Below are positions 42,831 to 52,096 of a DNA stretch of 64,000 bases, one piece after another. Source of the DNA: JAEZPW01 sp035629075 (GTDB lineage: Bacteria; Acidobacteriota; Terriglobia; Terriglobales; Acidobacteriaceae). The notes below the pieces were generated by a model, which searched no databases, was not told where the DNA came from, and worked only from the letters and a program-made list of their open reading frames with translations. A program made the position numbers and the translations under genes. The stretch's first letter is position 1, and every line of letters starts with the position of its first letter. The stretch lies in NCBI GenBank assembly GCA_035629075.1, contig DASPIK010000013.1:1-64000 (forward strand), in the 5' to 3' direction.

Positions 42831-43815
42831 CTTCAAGCAGGCTCAGTCTCGTCTGAAGGCTATTGCGACCCGCACGCCCTTGGTCCAGTGCCACTTGCAG
42901 AATGACGCCCGACAACTCTGGTTCAAGCCGGAAAGCTTTCAGCCGATTGGCTCGTTTAAGCTACGGGGCGCTTACAACATGATTTCGTGTCTTCCAGTCG
43001 AAGACCGCCAGCGGGGAGTGATTTCGTACTCAAGCGGCAACCATGCCCAGGGAGTTGCCTATGCTGCTCGCGCACTCGGTGTAAAGGCCACAATCGTTAT
43101 GCCGAGCAACGCCCCGAAGGTCAAGGTTGACAGCACAGCTTCCTATGGCGCTGAAATCGTCATGGTCGGCCCCGGCAGCCACGAACGCAGGGCCAAGGCC
43201 GAGGAGTTGGCGGCCGAGCACGGTTACGCGATTGTGCCCCCCTACAACGACGAGCGCATCATTGCCGGTGCAGGCACCGTAGGCATTGAGATCGCAGAAG
43301 ACATGCCTGACGTTGAGGTCCTACTGGTCCCGATCGGCGGCGGTGGGCTGATCAGCGGTACAGCCACCGCGCTGAAGCTTTCTCGACCCGGCGTCAAAGT
43401 CGTTGGTGTTGAACCGGAGTTGGCGTCCGACGCCCAGGCAAGCTTCCGTGCGGATAAAATCGTCGAGTTTTCGGCCGCTGACGTGTCCCGAACCATTGCG
43501 GACGGACTTCGGACGCAGTCGCTGGGCACCATAAATTTCGAGCATATCCGCAAGTACGTCGATGACATCGTTACTGTCACTGAAGAAGAGATCCGCGCGG
43601 CGGTGCGCCGAATGGCCACGACCGCTAAGCTCGTAGCCGAACCCAGCGGTGCAGTTACGTTTGCGGCATTTCTGTTCCACGGGCACGAGTTGCCCAAGGC
43701 AAAGCGCCACGTCGCCGTCATCAGCGGTGGGAATATCGAGCCTGGTGTGCTGGCGGAAATCATCGAAGGCAGTGCGCCTGAAGTGACACCTGCGGCACGG
43801 TTCACGAATCCTTAA
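42814..43815 (+). CDS. Threonine/serine dehydratase (catabolic type)
   Basis: This is a 333-residue PLP enzyme of the threonine ammonia-lyase/serine racemase family. The PLP Lys49 is in PIGSFKLRGAYN, the phosphate loop is VPIGGGGLISG, and the substrate loop is SSGNHAQG. It lacks the ACT-like regulatory domain of biosynthetic IlvA, so it is the short (TdcB/racemase) form. It makes 2-oxobutyrate from threonine or pyruvate from serine. The start is taken as TTG at 42814 because GGAGG at 42804-42808 is five bases away. In-frame ATGs at 42781 and 42730 lack such a site. It overlaps the hydrolase gene. Confidence 0.9.
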   Translation: MVTLDDFKQAQSRLKAIATRTPLVQCHLQNDARQLWFKPESFQPIGSFKLRGAYNMISCLPVEDRQRGVISYSSGNHAQGVAYAARALGVKATIVMPSNAPKVKVDSTASYGAEIVMVGPGSHERRAKAEELAAEHGYAIVPPYNDERIIAGAGTVGIEIAEDMPDVEVLLVPIGGGGLISGTATALKLSRPGVKVVGVEPELASDAQASFRADKIVEFSAADVSRTIADGLRTQSLGTINFEHIRKYVDDIVTVTEEEIRAAVRRMATTAKLVAEPSGAVTFAAFLFHGHELPKAKRHVAVISGGNIEPGVLAEIIEGSAPEVTPAARFTNP

Positions 43816-43961
43816 CCCGCTGCTCGCCTTAACTCCGGGTGACGGAATGCGGTTTCAAACGTCTGACCTACCAGGGTTCAGTGTGTCTGTATCGAAAAGG
43901 GCTAGAGGTCTCGATCCAAGCAGCCAGGCCTGATGGCGTGGCATTTAGGAGCAAAGCACTC

Positions 43962-45476
43962 ATGACGCAATCTTTGCGGTTATTGGCCGCGATGTTGGTC
44001 GTCTTTGCGGGCTCACTCGCGCTCGCGCAGGATGGAAAGCCACAGACGAGCGCAGGGCAGGAGCAGAAATCCAAGCCCCGCCCGAGCGTTAAGACGGCTA
44101 CCACCCCGGCTAAGCTTGCCAAGTTTTTCCCCTACCAGATTCATGAACGCAAACTGGCTAACGGCCTGCCCGTCATCATCATTCCGACTCCGGAATTCAA
44201 GGACATGGTGACGTACTCCACACCGGTCTTCGCGGGTTCGCGCAACGAAACCCAAAAGGGCAAGACAGGGCTGGCGCACCTTTTCGAGCACGTCATGTTC
44301 CTTCACCAGTATGGCGGCGTGAAGAACGGCTACGAAGAGCACGTCCGCGAGATGGGGGCGCACAACAACGCGTTCACCAGCTACGACATCACGTTCTACC
44401 ATCCGACGACGTTCACTTCGAACCTCATCGGCCCCGTAATGCGAGGCGAGAAGCAGGTTCCCGGCCTGGTCGAACTGGAATCTGCGCGCTTTAAGAATCT
44501 GTCGGTCGACCGCAAGACATTCGAGGTCGAAGCTGGTGCGGTGCTCGGTGAATATCGACGCATCTTCTCAGACCCGACTGAGAAGATGGTCGAGATGCTT
44601 TCGCCGCTGGCCTTCCCCACCCATCCGTATGGTCACACGGTGATCGGCTACTACGATGACGTGGTAAACATGCCCAATGCGTGGGACGCCGCGTGGGAGT
44701 TCTACCGAGGCTACTACCAGCCAAACAATGTAGCGCTCGTCATCGTCGGTGATGTCGATCCCGCTAAGCTGATGCCCGAGATCGAAAAGCGATACTCCGA
44801 CTGGAAGCCTGTACCGGTTCCGAAGATCGCGCCCGAAAAGGAACCCAGCAAGGAAGTATCGGTTCATGTACCTTGGGACGCCGAAGTTTCGCCTCATGTG
44901 ATGGTGGGCTATCATACTCCGGCGATGGTGCCCGGGACCAAAGATGGTGCTGTAACGCAGATCCTTTCAGAGTTGTTGGTTTCCCGGTCCGCGCCTCTTT
45001 TCCAGAAACTCCGGTACCAGAAGCAGACCGTAACCAACATCGGGTTCGCACTCCCGGTCGAATCGAGCGATCCTGGGTTGCTGCTGCTCGATACCGAACT
45101 GTTGTTGGAGAAATTCAAAACAGACGGAACGGCCTATCCGAACGACGTCAAGGCCGACCTGATCAGCGGCATCGAAGAACTGAAGACCTTCTCCAAGACT
45201 CCGAAGGCAGCGACGACGCTCGAAGTCGTTAAGAGTAAGGTCCGCAACGATTTTCTCCATGCGCTGGATTCGACCGGCAGCATCGCCGAGGCGTTTGCTA
45301 CGACGTACCGCTATACGCGTGATGTAAACACGATCGACAAAATGATGGCGGCCATCGATTCGCTCACGCCCACCGACATCGACAACTACGCCAAGAAAAA
45401 CTTCACCGACCAACGCCGTGTGATCGCCACCATGTGGTATGGCGAAACCAAATCCGAAACAGCGGAGGTGAAGTAA
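43962..45476 (+). CDS. M16-family zinc metallopeptidase (catalytic subunit)
   Basis: This is a 504-residue exported pitrilysin-family protease. The signal peptide (MTQSLRLLAAMLVVFAGSLALAQ) is followed by a basic linker. The inverted zinc motif H-x-x-E-H is present at H106-L-F-E-H110 (LAHLFEHVMF), with the downstream Glu ligand in EAGAVLGEYRR. The ATG at 43962 has GGAG upstream. The following gene starts inside its stop codon (TAATG) and encodes a paired M16 protein without the zinc motif, so the two probably form a heterodimer in the periplasm or at the outer membrane. Confidence 0.92.
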   Translation: MTQSLRLLAAMLVVFAGSLALAQDGKPQTSAGQEQKSKPRPSVKTATTPAKLAKFFPYQIHERKLANGLPVIIIPTPEFKDMVTYSTPVFAGSRNETQKGKTGLAHLFEHVMFLHQYGGVKNGYEEHVREMGAHNNAFTSYDITFYHPTTFTSNLIGPVMRGEKQVPGLVELESARFKNLSVDRKTFEVEAGAVLGEYRRIFSDPTEKMVEMLSPLAFPTHPYGHTVIGYYDDVVNMPNAWDAAWEFYRGYYQPNNVALVIVGDVDPAKLMPEIEKRYSDWKPVPVPKIAPEKEPSKEVSVHVPWDAEVSPHVMVGYHTPAMVPGTKDGAVTQILSELLVSRSAPLFQKLRYQKQTVTNIGFALPVESSDPGLLLLDTELLLEKFKTDGTAYPNDVKADLISGIEELKTFSKTPKAATTLEVVKSKVRNDFLHALDSTGSIAEAFATTYRYTRDVNTIDKMMAAIDSLTPTDIDNYAKKNFTDQRRVIATMWYGETKSETAEVK

Positions 45477-47077
45477 TGAGGATCACCAGGAATTTCGTAG
45501 TATTTTCGGCAATTCTGGCTTGTAGCCTTTCGCTAAGCGCACAAACTCCAAAGAAGGCGCCCGGGACAAAGGCGAGTGCTGGCGCAAACCTCATCACAAT
45601 TGCTTCCCCGTCCCCGCTGATTCACCTGAAGATCATGGTGCAGGCTGGCTCGGCTGAAGACCCGGCGGGCAAGGAAGGCGTTGCGGCCATGGTGTCCGAT
45701 ACCATGGTTGAAGCCGGATTTGGAGACCCGAAGGCCCCGGTCACCAAGGAGAAACTGGCTGAAATCACCCGACCTTGGGGTGACGCTGCCATGCCTTCAG
45801 CGCGTGTCGACAAGCAGGTCACAACCATCTCCGCGACCGTACCGAAGTCGGCTTTCCCGCAGTTCGTCAACCAGGTACTGAGGCCGATGCTCAACCAGCC
45901 ACTCTGGGACGAGAAGGAGATCGATCGGCTTCGGACCGAGTCGCTTTCCCAGATCACTTCGCGACTGCGGTTTGAACAGCAAGAGATGCTGGGTCTCGAG
46001 ACGCTCGACAACTATGTCCTGGCCGGCACACCGCTTGACCACCTCGCTGTCGGGACAGTGGCGGGATTGAAATCGGTCACCAAAGCTGATCTGGCGGCAT
46101 TCTTCAAGAAGTATTACACCGCGGGCAACATGACTGTGGCGCTGAGCACGAACGACCCGCAGATCCTGAAACTTGTGCGGAGTGCGCTACCCACAGGTCC
46201 TGCCGTGGAACATCAGCGCAAGTTCCAACCGGAGGGTATCAAAGGACGGCAGGTGCTCATCGTTACCACGCCGAACGCCATCGCAACCGGCTTGCACGCT
46301 GGGTTTCCGATTAGCGTAAAGAGAGGCGATCCGGACTACTGGCCGCTCTTTGTTGCGAGTACCTACCTCGGTGCGCACCGTGATGACTTCTCGCTGCTGT
46401 ATCAACTGATTCGCCAGGCGCGCGGCTACAACTACGGCGACTATGCCTATATGGAGTACTACGCGATCCGTCCGTATTCCCTATTCCCTCCTCCGGGGAC
46501 GCCACGCGACGCACAGTATTACAGCCTCTGGATCCGTCCGGTCGGCCATCAGTACGCGCACTTCATCATGAAGGCCATGACGGCGGAATTCGATCGCTTC
46601 GTCAAGAACGGCATGACACCCGAACAGGTGGCCAAGTCGAAAACGAAGGCGCGCACACTGTACCTGAACTACGCCGAGAACACCGAGCGTCAGCTTGGGT
46701 ACAAACTTGACGACGCGTTCTACGGGACCACAAATGGCGGTTACATCGACTCGATGCTGAAAAGCATCGATGCAGTCACGCCGGAACAGGTGAATGCGGC
46801 GATTAAAAAGCACTTGCAGGTGGAGAATCTCAAGTACGTCATCGTCACGAACGAAAAGAACGCGGACCAACTCGCAAGTGACATCGCCAACAACACCAAC
46901 GTGGTCTCAAAGACCAACGAGGAGTATCACATCGCCGAACCGATTTCTGAAGAGAAACAGCAGATGCTCAAGCAGGACGAGCAGTGGAAGGCGTACCCGC
47001 TGAATATCGACCGCGACAGCATCCGAATTGTGAAATCGGATCAACTGTTTGAAACCAGCGGCTTGGCTGGCAAGTAG
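45476..47077 (+). CDS. M16-family peptidase-like subunit (non-catalytic partner)
   Basis: This 533-residue exported protein (signal peptide to about 22) has M16 domains but no HxxEH: the corresponding place reads GVAAMVSDTMVEAG. It keeps the Arg/Tyr substrate-binding region (RQARGYNYGDYAYMEY near 310), typical of the non-catalytic partner. The ATG at 45476 overlaps the previous stop (TAATG), which supports equal production of both subunits. The processed substrate is unknown. Confidence 0.9.
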   Translation: MRITRNFVVFSAILACSLSLSAQTPKKAPGTKASAGANLITIASPSPLIHLKIMVQAGSAEDPAGKEGVAAMVSDTMVEAGFGDPKAPVTKEKLAEITRPWGDAAMPSARVDKQVTTISATVPKSAFPQFVNQVLRPMLNQPLWDEKEIDRLRTESLSQITSRLRFEQQEMLGLETLDNYVLAGTPLDHLAVGTVAGLKSVTKADLAAFFKKYYTAGNMTVALSTNDPQILKLVRSALPTGPAVEHQRKFQPEGIKGRQVLIVTTPNAIATGLHAGFPISVKRGDPDYWPLFVASTYLGAHRDDFSLLYQLIRQARGYNYGDYAYMEYYAIRPYSLFPPPGTPRDAQYYSLWIRPVGHQYAHFIMKAMTAEFDRFVKNGMTPEQVAKSKTKARTLYLNYAENTERQLGYKLDDAFYGTTNGGYIDSMLKSIDAVTPEQVNAAIKKHLQVENLKYVIVTNEKNADQLASDIANNTNVVSKTNEEYHIAEPISEEKQQMLKQDEQWKAYPLNIDRDSIRIVKSDQLFETSGLAGK

Positions 47078-47127
47078 AAGCGCATTTCAGGCCCAAAAGG
47101 CATTGCAATCGTTCAGTGAGTGATTGT

Positions 47128-47148
47128 GGGCGGGTACACCACCCGCCC
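47128..47148 (+). terminator. Terminator-like hairpin after the M16 pair
   Basis: GGGCGGGT (47128-47135) pairs perfectly with ACCCGCCC (47141-47148) around an ACACC loop. It lies 51 bp after the M16 operon. No T-run follows, so Rho may also be needed. Confidence 0.6.
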
Positions 47149-47300
47149 CTAACGTTCACACCGATGGCGCGGATCAAAGGACATCGACTCCTGCCCCAAC
47201 CAGGATCGCTCTACCGAACCACTTCGACGAGATTCGCGGTATTCTGTCTTTAGGGACGTGCCTGAGGCACACTCTGCCCAAAGCCGAACTGAGTATCACG

Positions 47301-48284
47301 ATGACGACATCTAGACGCATTTGTTTTCTTCTTGCGACTATCGCTTTCTTGGCCGGCGCGACGCTCGCCTATGCGGCGGAAGTTGAGCGCGGCGTGACTG
47401 TTGCTCCCCTGACCATTCACATATCGCCGGACGCCACATCGGCCAAGCTGGCGAACATGGACCGGGGCCGTGAGCTTGTGGTGCTTGAACGCAGCCGGGA
47501 CTGGATCCACGTCACCGCTGATGTCACCCGAGAACGCACCGTCACAGGATGGATGAAGGATCAGGCCGTCGTGCGTGCGAACACTCCTAACGGCGACCGA
47601 ATACTGTTCGGCGAGGCGGCAGATTCCGAGGCGGAGGCCAGCCGTCGTCATGGCCGTCGCGGCGCCGCACAGGACGCCATGCGGCTATACGCCTTCACCG
47701 AGGAGTATTTTCCGAAATCGCCGCTTGCGGGCGAAGCGCTCTACCGCGCTGCCGACATCCGATGGCAGCTCGAAAAGGCCGATGTCATGTCCAGACCATC
47801 CGCAAAAGAGCGCGATGCGTACCTTCGCACCGGCATGGAAGAAGATTGGATGAGAAGGGTGATGAAGAAGTACGCCGGTACGAAGTGGGCCGACTTGGCC
47901 GCATTCGCTCTCATCGATAACAAGCTCTGCGGTGACTGGAAGGGCGAGTCTAAGTGCCCGGAGAAAGAAACCGAGATGTACGAGAAGTACGCCGCCGAGC
48001 GTCCACAATCTCCATCAGCGGCTGAAGCCCTCTACCAGGCAGCTTGGCGTCAATCCGCGCTGATCCAGATCTATAGAACTGAAAACAAGGCAAACAAGGC
48101 GGATGAGGCCAAAGCTCGTGCGCTCGCATTGGCGCAGAAGACCGTTTCCCAGTATCCCAATAATGTTGACTGGTCCGCACGGGCGCAGCGATTGGTTTTC
48201 CTCGTCGACCAAGGAATCCCGACCTACGGCACGGCTGCTGCAACTTCAAGCAGCGACGACGACGGGCCATCCCAACGTCCTTAA
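47301..48284 (+). CDS. Exported SH3-like/helical-repeat protein
   Basis: This is a 327-residue protein with a signal peptide (residues 1-28, LAYAA cleavage). An SH3b-like beta-domain follows (about 30-95: LTIHISPDATSAKLANMDRG, WIHVTA...VTGWMKD). A helical region with TPR-like repeats (about 115-300: YPFTEEYFPKSPLAGEALYRA-type units) completes it. Such proteins often bind cell-wall or protein partners in the periplasm. The ATG at 47301 gives the signal peptide; the longer open frame upstream does not. The function is not known. Confidence 0.75.
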   Translation: MTTSRRICFLLATIAFLAGATLAYAAEVERGVTVAPLTIHISPDATSAKLANMDRGRELVVLERSRDWIHVTADVTRERTVTGWMKDQAVVRANTPNGDRILFGEAADSEAEASRRHGRRGAAQDAMRLYAFTEEYFPKSPLAGEALYRAADIRWQLEKADVMSRPSAKERDAYLRTGMEEDWMRRVMKKYAGTKWADLAAFALIDNKLCGDWKGESKCPEKETEMYEKYAAERPQSPSAAEALYQAAWRQSALIQIYRTENKANKADEAKARALALAQKTVSQYPNNVDWSARAQRLVFLVDQGIPTYGTAAATSSSDDDGPSQRP

Positions 48285-48368
48285 CGGCTGAGTCGGCGCG
48301 AGACAGGAGAACATTCTCGCGTCGACCATCACGTTTACTGTTACTCTGCTGCCATCATCGCGACAAGG

Positions 48369-49253
48369 TTGAGAGCTTTGAACGACTACCTGCTTTCTGT
48401 TCTGCTAGGAATTATCGAAGGCTTGACTGAATTCCTTCCGGTTAGCTCGACGGCGCACTTGCGTATCGCAGAAGACTTCTTCAACGTATCTCTGACCAGC
48501 GGATACTGGAAGATGTTCTCGATCGTCATTCAGTTGGGGGCGATCCTTTGCCTTCCGATCTACTTCCGCAGGCGAATCGCCGAGTTCTTTTCCACGTTCC
48601 CCCGGGGCAAACAAGGCGACCGAACCTGGCTTACACACCCTGTAAGCCTTACCGCAATAGCCTTCGTCTGCACTGCGGCCCCTTCTTTCCTACTCACGAA
48701 GGTCATCGGGGAGAACCTCGAAAACCTCTATGTCATGGCCGGATCCCTTGTAGCGGGCGGCATTGTGATGTGGATCGTGGACGTGATGTACGCACGGCAA
48801 GCCTTTTCAACGCCACAGAATCGTACGGAAGATATCGACAAGATGAGTTTGCCGCAGTCGATCTGGATTGGTTTGTGCCAGGTTCTATCGGCCGTCTTCC
48901 CGGGCACTTCACGATCAATGGCGACCATCGCCGCCGGGCAGGTTGCCCGGATGTCGCGAACGGCAGCACTGGAGTTCTCGTTTTTCCTGTCTATGCCCAC
49001 CATGATTGCCGCCACTGGATATACGCTGTTCAAGGCCATTCGCCACGGTGAGGCTGGCAGCGCCATCGGTGCAGCTCCCACCAGTTCCAATGGCTGGATA
49101 CTGCTCGCGATCGGTTTCACCGTCTCCTTCATTGTTGCTTATGCGGTAGTCGCTTGGTTCATGCGCTGGGTCCGAACCAGGGGCTTCGTCCCGTTTGCTG
49201 TCTATCGCATCGTCTTCGGACTGGTCGTGCTGTGGTGGGCGATGAGGGGTTAA
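48369..49253 (+). CDS. uppP: Undecaprenyl-diphosphatase UppP (BacA)
   Basis: This enzyme dephosphorylates undecaprenyl diphosphate to recycle the lipid carrier for peptidoglycan and O-antigen synthesis. The 294-residue membrane protein has 7-8 helices. Both active-site motifs are present: E17-G-L-T-E-F-L-P-V-S-S-T-A-H30 and PGTSRSMATI near 180. The start is TTG at 48369 or TTG at 48378 (AAGG nine bases upstream). There is no ATG in a suitable place. It is monocistronic. Confidence 0.93.
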   Translation: MRALNDYLLSVLLGIIEGLTEFLPVSSTAHLRIAEDFFNVSLTSGYWKMFSIVIQLGAILCLPIYFRRRIAEFFSTFPRGKQGDRTWLTHPVSLTAIAFVCTAAPSFLLTKVIGENLENLYVMAGSLVAGGIVMWIVDVMYARQAFSTPQNRTEDIDKMSLPQSIWIGLCQVLSAVFPGTSRSMATIAAGQVARMSRTAALEFSFFLSMPTMIAATGYTLFKAIRHGEAGSAIGAAPTSSNGWILLAIGFTVSFIVAYAVVAWFMRWVRTRGFVPFAVYRIVFGLVVLWWAMRG

Positions 49254-49444
49254 GTAAGCAAAGACTTGGATCGGGACGGCTCCGTCTTGCCGCCTCCGGA
49301 ACCTGCTTCGACACCAACGATTTAGATTGTTTCCGATCATGTTTTTGGCATAATCGGAATGCTCTGGTGTACTTCGCGCATTTTGACTCGGGTTGTCGTG
49401 TGCCCCGGCCCGGTTCGGTTCATTGACCGGAGGAGGGCCTGAGT

Positions 49445-51925
49445 ATGGCGCGCGTTCATTCCTGGCAAACTGCGATATACCCGATGAAGTATTTCTCTGC
49501 TGCTTTCACTCCGACGAAGAACCGCCGGTTGAATGAACTGGTCGGATTCCTGCTGTTCGTCTCCGCGATCCTCCTTTCGCTCGCACTCGTTTCGTATTCG
49601 CCGCTCGACCCTTCGCTGAATACGGCGGCTCCCGGTGCCGATGTACGATCTCCCCATAACTGGATCGGTGTTCTGGGCGCGGTCGGATCCGATCTGCTGT
49701 TCCAGATGGCGGGAATCTCGGCCTTTCTGCTGCCGGTTTTTATCGTACTGCTGTCCGTGCGCTGGTTCTTTTCACGTAGTGTCGAGTCTCCCGCCGCTAA
49801 GGCAGTCGGAGCAGGGTTCCTCCTGGTTTTTATTCCAGCGCTGCTTGCGCTGCTGCCTTGGCGCTGGCACTGGGCGAAAGCGATTCCTATCGAGGGCTTG
49901 ATTGGCCGCATTGTAGGCGACGCCCTTATCCACTACCTCAACGTCGTCGGCGCCTACATTGTTTGCGTGGCGATCATCGCGATCGCGCTGTATCTCAGCA
50001 CGGCGTTCTCCTTCGGTGCCCTGCGCCTCTGGTTCATGACGCGCTTCAGCTTCCTCTTTGCGCTTTGGAACAAGTTCACCGACTGGCGTGAAGCGCGTGC
50101 GAAGCTCGCAGCACAAAAGGAGCTTGAGAAGAAACGCGCGGCAAAGCAACCTGTTGTGGCCGCTCAACTCATTCCCAAGAAGCAAGCCCCCGCGGGTAGC
50201 GCCGGCCCCCAGCCTGGCGGGGTCACGCCACAGACCGCTGCATCCGAGTCAGCGCCGCCAGCCCGGTCCGGCATTGAGCGCACGCTTACTGACGAACAGA
50301 TATCCGAAGACGACGTGCCGCCGTTCGAAGTGTCCGAGAATTCGCCGCAGCATGGCACCGCAGCCGCAAGCGGCAACGTCGCCATTACGAACCGAGCCGA
50401 TGACGGTCAGAAGGCCAAGACCACCCTGCCCAAGGTGGCCGGAAGCTACAAGATGCCTTCCAGCGCCCTACTGGCGCGGCCTGATGACCACAGCGCTATC
50501 GACGAAGAAGAACTCCGACAACTTGCCGACGTTTTAGTTTCCAAGTGCGCTGAGTTCGGCGTCACTGGCCAGATCACTCAGATCAACCCCGGCCCCGTCG
50601 TCACTACGTTCGAGTTCAAGCCTGACGCCGGCATCAAGTACAGCCGAATCGTCGGCCTCAACGACGACCTCAGCCTCGCCATGCGCGCTGAGAGCATCCT
50701 CATCGAGCGCATGGCCGGCAAGAGCACCGTGGGCATCCAGGTCCCGAACCACAACCGCGAGATCATCCGCCTGCGCGAAGTCATCGAGGCTCCCGAATTC
50801 GGCAACTCCAAGTCCAAGATCACCTTCGCAATGGGCAAGGACATCAACGGGCGCATCACCGTTTCCGATCTCGCGACTATGCCGCACCTGCTGGTCGCCG
50901 GATCGACCGGCTCCGGCAAGAGCGTTGCCATCAACGCGTTCATCATGTCGCTGCTGTACAAGGCGACGCCCGACCAGGTACGCCTTATCCTCGTCGATCC
51001 GAAGCGCGTCGAACTTGGCGTCTATGATGGTGTGCCGCACCTGCACGTCCCCATCATCACCGAGCCCAAGCTGGCGGCCAACGCCCTTCGCAACGCCGTC
51101 CGCGAAATGGAACGCCGCCTCAAGCTGCTGGCCGAAAAAGGCGTACGTAATATTGAGCAGTACAACCGCCTCTTTGACGAGACCCCAAGCCTCTTCGGCG
51201 AAGACGGCGAGACCGACGAGCGCCCCATTCCCTACATCGTCATCATCATCGACGAGTTGGCCGACCTCATGATGATCGACCAGAATAACGTCGAAGAGTC
51301 GATCACCCGACTTGCCCAGATGGCCCGCGCCGTCGGCATCCACCTTGTGCTCGCCACCCAGCGCCCATCTGTCGATGTCATCACCGGCCTCATCAAGGCG
51401 AACTTCCCCGCGCGCTTGTCGTTCCGCGTCTCCACCAAGATCGACTCGCGCACCATTCTCGACGGTAACGGAGCCGAGTCGCTGCTAGGCCGTGGCGACA
51501 TGCTCTACCTACCCTCGGGTTCCGCAAGGCTCATCCGTCTGCACGCGCCCTTCGTGGCCGAAAAGGAAATCGCCGCCGTGGTCGAGTTCTGGAAGGGACA
51601 GGCCCAGGCGCAGTACGAGCAGAGCTTCCTCGAAGGTCCGAAGGAAGAAGGCAGCCGCGCCGCAGCCAATGGCGACGACAGCGGCGACTTCGAAGACGGC
51701 CAGGACGACGAACTCTTTCAGGACGCCGTCAAACTCGTTCTCGAGTTCGGCAAGGCCAGCACTTCCCTGCTGCAGCGCCGCCTGCGCATCGGCTACGGCC
51801 GCGCTGCGCACCTGATCGACCTCATGGAGCAGGACGGCATTGTCGGCCCCGCCGATGGTCCCAAGCCTCGCGAAGTCCTAAAGCGCCCGGACTGGCTGAG
51901 TGAGGTGGAAGAACCGTTTCGGTAG
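49445..51925 (+). CDS. ftsK: DNA translocase FtsK/SpoIIIE
   Basis: FtsK pumps chromosome ends away from the division septum and links segregation to XerCD. The 826-residue protein has four to five N-terminal helices (about 25-210), a Pro/Ala-rich linker (about 225-350), then the alpha/beta motor domain. Walker A is GSTGSGKS (Lys492) and Walker B is IIIDELADLM. A C-terminal winged-helix gamma domain (about 755-815, LLQRRLRIGYGRAAHLID) should recognise KOPS sites. GGAGGAGGG (49430-49438) lies six bases before the ATG. It is shorter than E. coli FtsK because of a short linker. Confidence 0.95.
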   Translation: MARVHSWQTAIYPMKYFSAAFTPTKNRRLNELVGFLLFVSAILLSLALVSYSPLDPSLNTAAPGADVRSPHNWIGVLGAVGSDLLFQMAGISAFLLPVFIVLLSVRWFFSRSVESPAAKAVGAGFLLVFIPALLALLPWRWHWAKAIPIEGLIGRIVGDALIHYLNVVGAYIVCVAIIAIALYLSTAFSFGALRLWFMTRFSFLFALWNKFTDWREARAKLAAQKELEKKRAAKQPVVAAQLIPKKQAPAGSAGPQPGGVTPQTAASESAPPARSGIERTLTDEQISEDDVPPFEVSENSPQHGTAAASGNVAITNRADDGQKAKTTLPKVAGSYKMPSSALLARPDDHSAIDEEELRQLADVLVSKCAEFGVTGQITQINPGPVVTTFEFKPDAGIKYSRIVGLNDDLSLAMRAESILIERMAGKSTVGIQVPNHNREIIRLREVIEAPEFGNSKSKITFAMGKDINGRITVSDLATMPHLLVAGSTGSGKSVAINAFIMSLLYKATPDQVRLILVDPKRVELGVYDGVPHLHVPIITEPKLAANALRNAVREMERRLKLLAEKGVRNIEQYNRLFDETPSLFGEDGETDERPIPYIVIIIDELADLMMIDQNNVEESITRLAQMARAVGIHLVLATQRPSVDVITGLIKANFPARLSFRVSTKIDSRTILDGNGAESLLGRGDMLYLPSGSARLIRLHAPFVAEKEIAAVVEFWKGQAQAQYEQSFLEGPKEEGSRAAANGDDSGDFEDGQDDELFQDAVKLVLEFGKASTSLLQRRLRIGYGRAAHLIDLMEQDGIVGPADGPKPREVLKRPDWLSEVEEPFR

Positions 51926-52096
51926 TAGCGGAACAGCGAACGGTTGGGTGCCTGCTCGCGGTCAGGTTTACGAAAGCGCTCTTTTCTCGTAGGTCTGCAA
52001 CGCCGGCGTAGGCCAGAATTGGTTGTCTGGCGCGGGACCTTCTTCTAACATTGCGAGTACCTTCAAAATCAACTCGCGATCTCGAGGGATGTCTCC

